Positions 10,614 to 21,500 of a DNA stretch of 64,000 nucleotides are shown in pieces (position 1 is the stretch's first letter; the number at the start of each line of letters is the position of its first letter). Source of the stretch: Deuterostichococcus epilithicus (taxonomy: Eukaryota; Chlorophyta; Trebouxiophyceae; Prasiolales; Stichococcaceae). The translations under genes were made by a program, and so were the position numbers. The notes under the pieces are model-generated. The model made no database searches and was not told the DNA's origin. It was given only the letters and a program-made list of their open reading frames with translations. Location of the stretch: NCBI GenBank assembly GCA_033439295.1, contig JAVTLE010000023.1, positions 3,384,530-3,448,529 on the forward strand. The letters are read 5' to 3'.

Positions 10614-12610
10614 TCAGGCAGCAAACTTTGAGGTCTGTGCTGTTCCAGGGGCCGGCACATCAACTGATGCCGGCGCCACTTCTGGCCCGAAAGCATCTGG
10701 TGCTTGGTCTGCATATTGGGCGCCGAAGCCTGCCGCTCCCTGTCCAGCCGCTGCGGCAGCCGGCTGCTCAGCGGCGGCGTCCGCATCCATAGCCTCTGGA
10801 CGGGCCCCACCCTCCAGACCCGCTCGCTCGGCTGCGCAATCAATGGCCGCTGTTGCACCTGCTGCGTCCTGTCCGGCCGCCTCCACAGCTTCCGGTGCCG
10901 CCTCCGAGTAGCTGGCCTCCGCCTCCGTTGCTTCCGCCGCCTCCGCCGCCGCCTCTGCAGCCTCTGCTGCTTCCGCCGCCGCCAGTGCTGCTTCCGCCTC
11001 CTCCGGCGGCACCGCCACCAGACCCTCCTGGCCGGCGGTGTTGAAGGCCTCCACCGCCGCATCAGCCGTGGCAAAATACGCCTGGTACATCTCCCCAGCC
11101 ACGTCGATGGTTGCGCTCCAGCAGTAGCCATGGTCCGCCACCTGGTGGGGTCCAGCAACGAGAGGTTACAGGGTGAGAGGGGTAGGTGGTAGCGACGTAG
11201 GACACCGGCCCAGCCGCCCACTGCCTCGACACGAGTCGCCTGGATGGTCTCTGCCGCCACGAGGAGGCGCGCGGCGGCAGCCCGCACGTATGCTGCGATA
11301 ACCCTCTTACAATCGCCAGACTCGAGAGCTGAGTTGCAGAGACCCTGAAAACCCTGCGTGAGCCTTACAGAAGAGGCACCTGGACCTGGGAGGCGGTTGT
11401 CGGCGCGACGGCGCGGAAGACGCCGTCCTGCGGCGGCAGGAAGTAGTCCGAGTCGTCCGGCTCCTCCGAGTCAACGCTCGCAGCTCGCTCCAGCAGCCGC
11501 GCCCGCTTGGCCCGCCGCGTCGCCACGGCCGGTGCCGTCGCCTGCTTGGACGCCTGCGGGTCAGCACACGAAAGTCTCAGCCATGCAGATGCGAAAGGTG
11601 CAAGCACTGGTGTTACGGGACACAGCCGTGCCCGCTTCGCCCGCCGCATCGCCACCGCTGGCACAGCTGCCTGCTTCGCCGCCTGCGGCATGGTGAAGCG
11701 TCATCGATCGGCAAATCTTGCTGCACAACGCCGACAGCACGTCCACCCACGTTTGACGCGATGTGCTTGCCGCCAAGCGCTGGTCCGGGCTTGCTAGTTA
11801 AATGATAAAAAGTTCTGATGCTACACAACCTCATGGAACCAGCAGCATTGTCAACAGAGAACAACATCCCGCCTGGGGAACAATCAAGGCACCTTGGCGG
11901 CCTTGTCGCCGGCGGGCGCTTGACCAGTGCGCCGCGTGCGCTGCACGTCGCCGGGGCCTGGATTTCGCGCAGAGACCACCATTCTGGCGCTTGGCAGCCG
12001 GCCAAAGGTCAGCACATCGCCCGCCGCCACCTTGTACGTCCGGAACAAGCCCTCCAGGCCCTCCAGCAGGTACATGCGGGACCTGCGCCGCAGGAGGGGG
12101 CAGGATTTAGCGGTCGTAAGCAGAGAATCTGGTGAGAGCCTGGAGCCTGGCCGGGCACCGTGTCAGGCTGCACTTTGGCGTGCTGGCCATGCTGGGAATG
12201 CAATCTGGCCAGCTGCTTTGGGAGCCGATAATGTTTTTGATGTTGTGCAAGTGTTGTGCCTGCAGCGCTGGCAACCTTTTCGACACATGCACGGTTGTGC
12301 ACTAGCTGCACATGGATAGTGCTCGCGTATCTGACGTTGCGCCACCCACTTGCTGTTGGTCCAGTGCCGGTGCACGATGGTGTGCTCATTGCCGAAGGTG
12401 TCCTCGCAAGTCACGGTCACGCCGACCTTGCCATCCTGGCAGTGGAAATGCTCCGTAGCCGCTTTCTGCAATGCAGTGTCGTCTCTTCGCCATCCATCAG
12501 CGACGTTCAGCAGCACCAAGGATCACACTCAATTTCTCTAGCGAGTGTCCGTTAACAAACGGCGTATTGGGACGGGCCACTCACTGGGACAGGTCTGGCC
12601 GCTGAGCGGC

Positions 12611-12670
<60 letters not shown>

Positions 12671-12852
12671 GGCGGTGGTGGGCAGCCCTACTGCTGTACC
12701 TTTGGCAGGATGATGCGGCCCTTGCTGGTGGCGTCGCACGTCGTCAGCACCTTCTCAAAGAGCGGCTCGGCGCCCACGTCGTCCAGGGACGGGCGAGGGC
12801 CGCCGGCGACTGTCACCGCCCCGCCGCCAGCGCTCCAACCCAGCTCCGCCAT
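10614..12852 (-). CDS. B3-domain transcription factor
   Basis: Six exons (12852-12700, 12465-12350, 12082-11893, 11682-11617, 11553-11386, 11141-10614) join in frame to 406 aa. Residues about 31-130 form a B3 DNA-binding domain: LFEKVLTTCDATSKGRIILP, then VTVTCEDTFGNEHTIVHRHW, then MYLLEGLEGLFRTYKVAAGD and VLTFGR. The order and the GRIILPK and AGDVLTFGR motifs match plant VAL/HSI2-type B3 domains; the N-terminal zinc finger and EAR motif of land-plant VAL proteins are absent. Two near-identical basic modules (KQAAVPAVAMRRAKRARL and KQATAPAVATRRAKRARL) follow, on separate exons, then an acidic Asp/Ser patch and a last exon starting VADHGYCWSATIDVAGEMYQ and running into a long Ala/Glu-rich region. 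Likely nuclear, sequence-specific DNA binding. Intron 1 carries a (CTG)19 run in the transcript sense. Confidence 0.88.
12612..12668. repeat. (GCA)19 trinucleotide run in intron 1 of the B3 gene
   Basis: Nineteen uninterrupted GCA/CAG units. On the coding (-) strand the donor AAG|GTACAG is followed by an in-frame TAG before the run, so it is intronic and not a polyglutamine or polyleucine tract. Confidence 0.93.
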
Positions 12853-13527
12853 GCAAGGCGGAGCCACCTATCATGGGGCACCGAATCATCATATCAAGTG
12901 GCGTACTACGCAGCAGTGTGCTCATCAGCATGCGAGTCCCGCCTCAGAACTCACCAAGGGTCGCTTTCGGGTGAAGCCTGGCGGCCGCTAGCTCAGGCGC
13001 AATACAGTGTACTGGCCGACGGCGGCGGCTTGGCGAAGAGGAGGTTACTGGAGATGCGAGCGTGTCATCAAGTGCCGGACATCCAGATCGCAGCAAGGCC
13101 TGAGTTACGGTATTAAGTCCAGCCCGCTGCGGCTGTGGCGCGATCCCCACTGAGTGAATGGCTGTGAACCCACACTTGGCCGCTCCCTCTGCCTAATGCA
13201 ACGCAGAGTCACGCGCAGTGCCTGTGGCTGTGCGCACTGCGCAGGGCGGCATCCGATGGTAGAAGGTGTCCGACTCAGCCTCTGCACGTGCCATCTGCTG
13301 GAATTTGTGACAGTCCAGGCGATAAACCCCATTCATAGACTGCTTGTACGGTGGCAGGCTGCTCCGATCAGCGCCAGCGCATTTGCCACTGCTTTCCTGC
13401 ACCGGGTGACATGTGGAAGTGAGGCTTGTCAGCAGCGTCGGCGGCCATCATCAGCAGTGCGCCTCACAAATCGGGTCTCAAGTCGAGGGTGCCCTGCAGA
13501 CACACAATATATTACGCTGCAGATGCG
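12853..13527. promoter_or_regulatory. divergent intergenic region
   Basis: About 675 bases between the starts of the B3 gene (-) and the 87-aa gene (+). Both promoters should lie here. Nothing else recognised. Confidence 0.5.
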
Positions 13528-14062
13528 ATGAGTCACATATCTGCAAAGTTTGTCTTCGGGGGCGATGCAGTATACGATGTAAACCTGCCCGCTGAAGGTA
13601 CGCCGGCCGCGGTGGATGGAGAAGGATGTGCAGGGATTGCCGCCAGGCAGCTGGCTGCTGGCGCACTGTCTTAGACGCCACCTGTTGCGCGCGTGCAGGC
13701 AAGCTGTCGGACAGCATCATGAAGCTTCGCAAGGAGTCGGGCGCATTTCTGACCACCTTCCTGGCGACGCACAACCAGAGCACCGAAGAAGGTGCGGCTG
13801 ACGTGCCAGGGTTCATCATAGCAGACATTTAATCTGGCTGCATGCCAGCTTAGGCTGCACAGGGCCGCTAGAGGGTCGGCGTTCCCTGCCATGAGACCTG
13901 CACCTGTCAGCGGCTGCAACGAAAGAACCATCATCAAAGTGATGCACTTGTGTCTCTGCAGTCGACATCATGGAGGAGGCAGTGGACGAGGACGGCGTGG
14001 TGGCAGAAAAGGGGGACAGGTCCTCACAGAAAAAGAAGCGCGGGGGCAAGCGGAAGAGGTAG
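13528..14062 (+). CDS. small unrecognised protein with basic tail, 87 aa
   Basis: Three exons (13528-13597, 13699-13791, 13962-14062) splice in frame, with codons split by introns 1 and 2, to 87 aa ending at TAG. It begins MSHISAKFVFGGDAVYDVNL, has a predicted amphipathic helix KLSDSIMKLRKESGAFLTTF, then an acidic stretch (MEEAVDEDG) and a strongly basic end (KKKRGGKRKR) that could be a nuclear localisation signal. I do not recognise the family. Size, the helix ending in FLT and the acidic region recall the small KEOPS subunit Gon7, but the similarity is weak. The start is the ATG nearest the conserved-looking sequence; an upstream in-frame ATG at 13426 gives residues that look like leader. 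Confidence 0.65.
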
Positions 14063-14443
14063 CGATGCTTGTCAAGATGACATCGTGCTTTAAGATGCAG
14101 TGCGGCCAGCTCAGGATGCACGTTGGCAAATCACCCTAGGAGTTTCAGCATGTCTCGAGTCTGCAATTCTCGGACAACTAACAGAATGAACAGTCAACTA
14201 TGAGTAAGGGCAAGGAACACCAAGGGGCAAAAGACACAACCATAAAAACCAGATTGACCAGCCTCACAGCGCAGCAACCCGCAGATCCCAGACAACTACG
14301 ACAACTACCTAGCTCTCTGCACCTGCAATAATCCAACATTCGTCACGCGTTCCCCTCTGTCGCACATCCTCCGTGAATTGCGCGCCTCCCAGCAAGCGCC
14401 TACTCACCAGTCTACATTGGTTGGCCCCGTTCTCCAAAGCAGC
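14063..14443. other. convergent intergenic region
   Basis: About 380 bases between stops of the 87-aa gene (+) and the VPS13-like gene (-). It is AT-richer than its surroundings, as expected for paired 3' UTRs. No other feature seen. Confidence 0.5.
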
Positions 14444-15515
14444 CTAGTTGCCGGGCTGCATCGCAAGGTGCGCATTGCACAGCGCACTGACAGCGGCCAG
14501 GCGGGCCGTTGGGTCTGCCGCATTGCTTCCGCACAAGGTGCCGATTGACGACATCGTGGCGGCCGCCTGCGGCGCCAGATCCCCTGCCGATGTGCCTGTG
14601 CAGCCGACAATGCTCGGTTCACGGCAGGCGCAACCACAAGCAGGCAGCACAGGCCGCCCAGCAAACCTGTCTGGTGGGCAGCAGTTGCATTTGGGGACAC
14701 ACTGGACGACAGGACAGTCTGGATTGGGCGGCAAAGCAAGCCCTGCAGGAATTGCATGCGGCGGAGCCGACTTCACGCCACGGCAGGAGTTGCCTTGTAT
14801 AACCAGCACGTTGGCGCGGCACCTTGCAGGGCGGCATCGGACAGCAGCTTGATGGAGACTAGGCAGTCGGCCGCCTGCCGCGGCCCGCCGCCCGCCGCGC
14901 AGCCGCACAGCAGCAGCGTCGCCCGCAGTGAGGCCTCCAGCGGTGCCGCAGCCTCCGCTGCAGGGCCCGCATGCTGAGGGGCCACCGCGGCGAGGGTGTC
15001 CACGTGGCTCTGCGCCCCCAGAGCCTGGCCCCCGGCGCTCGGNCNGCTGGCCNCCGGCGCCGGCGCCTCAGCCGGCTGGCTGCCAGGGGCGACGGCGCGC
15101 GGNGCCGCCCCGCCGCCGCTGGTGCCTCCGGCAGCCGGGGCGGTCAGGCCTTTCCGCGGTGTGCTGGGGGACAGGGATGACGCCATCCAGCCGCCCAGGG
15201 CCCCCGAGGCGCCCGCCCGCGGGCTCGTGCCTGCCGACTCCACCTCCTGCGCCTCCGCAGCACCGCCGGCCGGCCCGGCTGGCGCTGCCGCCGCCGCTGC
15301 CGCCGGGTCGCCGCAGACGCCGCCGGCAGCGCCCAGCACCGCCTGACCGCTCCGCAGCGAGTTGCTGCGGTTCATGATGTGCAGGTCGGACGTCGCGCGC
15401 GGCGCGGCGCCGTCTATCGACAGCCGCTCAGGGGCGNCGCCAGCGGCGCCGCCGGCCTCGGCAGCCGCGGCGGCGCGAGCCGCCAGCGCGCGGTCCAGCT
15501 TTGCGTTCAGCGCCT
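14444..15515 (-). other. VPS13-like: Ala/Ser-rich C-terminal tail
   Basis: A long exon (about 15515 to 14830, donor CAAG|GTGCCG) encodes a helix-like start LNAKLDRALAARAAAAAEAG, a low-complexity Ser/Pro/Gly stretch, and VSIKLLSDAALQ. It joins in frame to the last exon (GDLAPQAAATMSSIGTLC to HLAMQPGN and TAG). Five ambiguous bases lie in this exon, so its sequence is slightly uncertain. I know no function for this tail. Confidence 0.6.
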
Positions 15516-18500
15516 GCAAAGCGAGATAGTCTCATCCTTTCGTCTTGTTGCAGCACATGCTGCCTGCATGCATTTCGCCTCTGAAGCGCTGAGAGAACGG
15601 CGGCAGTGACCCCGCGGGTCGCTGGAACAAGAAGCTGCGGCCACTGTCGGCTGTGCGTGCATAGCCCTGCCGGCCGAGCTGCTAGGTGGCAGTCCGAGGT
15701 CTACGTATAGTTGTGACAGGCCCCACCTGCGCGGTTTCCCGCGAGGCGCAGGCCAGGCGGCGTCGCACTGGCATCCGCACGTCCAGCCGGTCGAAGGGCC
15801 GCTGCGACATCCGCATGCTGTGGTGCACCACCACCACGAGCCCTGCGCACGTTGCATGGGGAACCTGAGCGGCCAGAAACATCCCACACAGCTTTGCGAG
15901 AGCTTCGGAAAACACCCCCGGCTGGCGGCGTCGTTGAAGGCACCCTCGGCAAGAGGGCGAGGATGGCGTGATGCCGCTGGTTTGTCACGTAGGGAGCTGC
16001 AATTCGTCGGTTCTCGTGAGTGACATCCTTGGCCTCTGGGGTGGAGGGGGACCGGACCGTGGGTGGACACGGTGGTCAGGTGCGGCAGCTTGACAGCCCA
16101 GCGCAGGCGGCGCCGCCGCACGTCGATGTACAGCAGCGACTGTGCTGTGAAGATGGCCGCCTTGCCCTCCTTGGTCTGCAGCGCGTCCACGACGGGCTCG
16201 CCGCCGTGGCCCCCGTCCTCCAGCGCCGCCAGCATCTCCTGCCACCGCCGCATGCCGCCTGCCGCGCTTGGAAGGCAGGGCGGCATCAGTGGCGGCACAG
16301 CTCGCAGCAGGCAGCAGCCATTGGCAGAGGGCAGGTTGCTTTCAGGGCGTACCCAGATGGTAGCAGCGAGGCTGTGAAACACCGGCTCGATCAGAGATGC
16401 TTCGCATGCACCAGCTTGGGGGTGGAACAGCATGCTGAGGGGCTGTGCCTCCACGAGGCAAGAGGGATTGTGGCCGCGCCTGCCGTGCCGCCGGGCCCCG
16501 TCTCTGTGCTGCCGCAAAACTGCCGCGGCGCGCGCGCACGGCTGCGCGGCGGCGGCGGCGGCTCCTGCCCCGCCTCCCGGATCGCGATGCCCGCGCCGCT
16601 CAGCATCTTGGAGGTCAGCTCCAGGCCGCCGGAGGTGGGTTTCAGCACCAGACCCGCCGCGCCGAGCAGCACCCCGCGCCCCGCGCCCAGGAAGCCGTCC
16701 TCGCGCCAGCCGAGCAGCGGCGCCTTGACCACGCCTGGCGGCACCGGCATGCACCCAAAACGTATTGAGCTTCGCCTTGCGACTGCCGGCACTGGCAGGA
16801 CCCCAGCCATGCGCTCCTAACTCGCAACATGTTTTTATATTTCCCTCAGATGTCCACACGAGCTGCACCAGACGCATGCTTCTGGGGCCGTTCCTGGCCA
16901 GTGCGGAAGCAGTGGCTGTGCGTTTCAGTGCATATATCAACAAGCACATTCAATGCACGCACGTGTCGACCCTCCCGCGCTCTGGTGCCGCCCAGCCAAC
17001 GCCAAGGGACTGCAGCCTTGCAGCCGAGACACAAGGCAGCCGCTCTGCCCTCCATCACATTCAGAACAGTTGCAGCGTTCCCATCTAGAACCGCGCACCG
17101 GTGACCCCCTCCAGGAGGCCGACGCCGAAGGACTGCAGGCCGTGCAGCATGCGCGCCTGCGCGCCGGCGGGCGCCGAGCGGAAGCGCACGATGAACTCGT
17201 CGTCCATGCACAGGATGGCGACGCCCTTGCCGATGCCGCCCATGAGCTGCCCCAGGGCCACCAAGGCGCCAAAGGCGCCGTTGCGGAACAGGCTGCCCGT
17301 GCCTGCGCTTGTCAGCACCAGGATCGATTGCATGCACAAGGGGATCTGCGATCCGGCGCCTGGACGGTGACAGCAGGCATAGACAGCCGTAATCAGTCGC
17401 ATGGCAAACACCAGTCACCGCACAAGGTTCACTTGCCGTTGGCAAGCCGTCCCGACTCGAGACGCAGTCAAAGCTGAGGGTGGGGTGGGGGAGCGGGGAA
17501 ACGGGGGAGGGGGGGCGACGAAAGTTTCAGCCCAGACTACGTCACGCACCAGAGGCGACGCCGCGGGCAAAGGCCCCCGGGGTGCGCGCCTTGGCGGGCT
17601 CCGCTAGAAAGGCGCGCCCGCCCGCCAGCAGGCTGTTGGCCAGCACGATGGGCGAGCCCTGCCAGACAGCGCAGCGCGAATGAGTCGGCCGGCACGGACT
17701 GCCTGCTGTCCCCGAGCCTCCAGCAACGTCAGTGCCCTGATGATGCCGCTTTGCTGGGCGCGTCACGAGCCACAGAAGCCAGTCGTCCGAACACGCAGCA
17801 CAGGCGCTTGACGCAGGAGCTCAGCAGCTCCCCGAGGCTGCTGGGAGTTGAGTCCGTGCAGGGGTCAGCAGGCAGTTGATTCGAACATGGGTGCTTTGAT
17901 GGGCAGGCGCACCAGGATGTCGACTTGCCCCAGGATCTTGTGCATCTCGTGGATGGCCTGCAGGCGAACCGGCAGACGCGCTGGAAACTGTTGGGAGTGC
18001 TTCACCGGAGAGGACCCAGTTTTGTCCCTGTAATGCATGCGTTCGCATGTGCTCCGCGGCACAGGGCACTCCTGCGCTGCCACAGACGGCAGTGCTGCAC
18101 CTGTGGCCGTCGCAGCATGCAGCAAAGGGAAGAAACCATCGAAGAGGTTCCATGCTCCACAACCCCTTACTGGAACAACCTATCGAGAACAGTGACAAGT
18201 TCCACATGCCACGCACCGTCCACAGCAGGTGGCGACCGATCTGGCTGGTCAGCTGGTTGAGCGTCATGAACGCGTGGCTCATCGTCAGCGCATTGATGCG
18301 CAGCGGCAGCGCGTGCACGTCGGAGAAGTGGATGCCGAAGACGTTGGCCAGGCGGAAGCGGGAAGCAGAGCCCATGGCGGCCGACGGCTCGGCGTCCCGT
18401 TGCCCGGGGCGCGGGATGAGCGTCAGGTTGCAGCGGATGGCTGCGACGTCCAGCTTCTCCAGGTAGATCTTGCGCTCCCGCCTGGGCACAGGTTTCGGAA

Positions 18501-21500
18501 CATGCTTGGGTTGCAGCAACCACAGGTCCTGCTGTCATGGGCGAGCAGCATCCGACGTCCAGCTTCATTGGGTCGAATTTGCGCTGGTGGGCACACACAT
18601 TGATCGAATTCACAAGGCAGTCACTGGCCACATGGTGTGTGAGAACAGCTGCCAGTTGCTTCCGCTCCATGTACCACATGGCCCAGCGGGAGCAGCTCCT
18701 GGCAGGGCCTGGCCCAAGCCGGCCAATGCTGTGCCGAACACACAGCCTTGCCAGCGAACCCCCGGCGACCAGCGCCGCACCGGGCGTGGGTGTCGAAGGA
18801 GTCGAGGGAGGCGTCGAGCAGGGCACGCAGCGCGGTGTCGCCGTCCAGCTGGTCCTCCAGGAAGGAGCGCCTCGGCATAGTTGCCTCCGGCACCTGCAGA
18901 TTGTGCACGATCGTGCATGTTACATTGAGGGTCCTGTCGACAGAATTTGCAGCATCTTGCAGCACACCTCGAAGAGTCCAATCCAGCTGTCGTAGGCTGC
19001 GTGCAATTGCGGTCTGCATGGGGTGTGCTCCTGGCACGCGAGGCAAGGCTGCTCGTTCGGCGCCGGCATTGGCATGTGCGAACGAGCAATAAAGAGGTCG
19101 CAGGGTCGGGCGGGCGCGCCTGGTAGATGTCGTGCATGGGCAGGTCACGCAGCAGCTGCAGCATGGTCTCGTTGAAGTCCTCCTCCAGCGCAACGTCCAC
19201 CTCCTGCGAGGTTTGAGGGTTTAGGGTGCGAAAAGGGGGCCGTGCAAGTTGCAGCCCACAGCATGCACCCCCAGACGCAGGCGGGCGTGACACCCGACCC
19301 ATCTTCGAGCAGACCGTTCGATCGCTCTGCAGTCCCAGACGGGCGCCCCGACCACGGCATGCCTGCGAGTCAGGCTAGCCGCCACAGCTCTGCTCTGCGC
19401 CCCAACCTCCGAGAAGCTGACTTGCCACTCCCCACACCCCAGAGTCGACGCAATCACGTGCACGGTGCAGCGGGCCGGGGGCCGCGGTGCGGGGAGGGGC
19501 GCAGCGGGCGCGCCTGCTGCACGATGGAGATGCTGCTGAAGTACAGGATGGACGGGTTGTGGTGCAGCAGCTCGCCGCGGATCTCCAGGAAGGGGCGCCG
19601 CGCCGCCAGCGCCCGCTCCTCCCCCTCCCCGTCCTCGTTCCTGCTCGATCCGCCTACAGCGCGGAACCTCTGCTTCAGACCCACAGCCCCCAGAGGTGTC
19701 GCGCATTGAGGATAGGGCTGCCGCGCTGATCACACCACCGGCACGCTGCTACAGGCCCTGGCCGGCGAGGTGCGCATCACGGGTGCAGACGGGGATGGAG
19801 GGCCGGCCGAAGGTATTGGGTTCGTAACAGCGTTTGGGTGTGTGTATCACAAGTTTCCTCACCGCGGGTGCGTGCCAGCACGACGGGCTGGCCGGAGGTG
19901 AGCAGCTGGTTGTCCACCTGCAAGTCCTCCAGTGCGAGTCGCACGCTCTGGTTCGCCGCGCTCAGCCGGTACTCGGCGCGCACCTGGCGGCGGCAGATAA
20001 TAACATACAATATAAATAGGGGTGAATTAAAAACCAAGCATGAACAGGTATGCAAGCGTCGCCCGTCAGCCTGTCCAGGCACAAAGCTGAAAGCACAGGC
20101 GCTGCTTGCGCTCGACAAGACACGCCGGCAAGATGCATGCGCATGACATGGTCTCACGGTGTGGCAGAGCGACAACACCAGCTGCTGCCGCAGCCACTCA
20201 CGGGCAGCCGGATACATGCGAGACAGGACACCCTGTCCGGGGGCTGCGCACCTGGCGCAGCTGCACGTGCATGACCTCCCGCGCCAGCTTGGTGACGGAG
20301 GCCTCGATGATGCTCACGCCGATGCCCGCCAGCGCCACCTCCAACGAGAACCGTGCGGTGGCTTCGGCGTCCGCCTCCCGCTCGTCCTCCCGCCACTGCA
20401 GCCGCAGGTGCACCTCGCCACCCATGGCGCCTGCGGCGGCACGGCCCGCCAGCGGCAGCCACACGTAGTGCGGCCGGCCGTCGGCGTAGCGCCGCACCCC
20501 CACCTCCACCTGCGCGCCACGGACGCAAGTGTGTCACCGTCTGCACCAGTGTCGCAAGCCGAGTCGATCAACAGCCGCGATGCTGGTTTGCGCCAAGCCT
20601 GCTGTGTGTTGCTGCCTCCCAACACACGGCCTGCCGTCTTCCTGATGATGTTCAAAGCCACACATGCACAGCAATTCTGGTCTGGCGGCAGAGCGGTTCA
20701 CAGCTGGTCAGGGGGGACCGGTGACAGGGTGCAGGTTACCGCAGTCACGCCTGGCCGAGCAGTAGGTGTGGCAAGCCTCAACCCCGGAAATGCTCAACCC
20801 TAAACCTAAACCCACCTGGCCGAGCAGCAGGTGGGGCCCGCACAGGCGGCGGTCCAGCACCGCGACATGCAGCCGGTCCGCGGGCGCCACGTCGCAGAAG
20901 GTGGTGGTCTCGTCCCAGTGCGGCGCCAGGCTGCGGCTGACTGGCCGCGTCGCAAATGGCGTCGCGCCGTCCTCCTCGTTCACACCCACCACCGCGAAGG
21001 TGTTCTGCACAGCACACACAGGGATGTCGGCGGTCACTGGGGCCCCACAATCGCGAAACACATCCATAGAGGACAGACCAGGAACCACGAGCCCCTCACA
21101 GCCATCAACCGCATTGAGCTTGCAAGCCTGTCCTGCCGACATGCATGCGCAATCGCTGTTCGACAACCAGGTGACGAACATAGAGGAGGGGAGGTATCAG
21201 GAAGGAGGACTGGCATACCAGGGTGTGGAAGGTCTGCAGCAGGCCGGAGCCGAAGGTCAGGTTGCGGGCCTCGATGATGCGGACCTCCAGGCNGCCNCGC
21301 NCNCTGCCGCCNCGGCTGCACNGCGCGGCGGCTGTCTGCCCGGCGCCGCCGGCGGGCGGCCGCTGCTGCGAGGCGTCCGCGGCGCCTGGCCTCCTGCGGT
21401 TGGATCATTCACAGGCGCTCGAGTCGGAAACGAGTACTGAGGCGGCACATCCGATACGTCGACCAATCAAGGCTGGGCCATGGAACGATGCACGAAAGTC

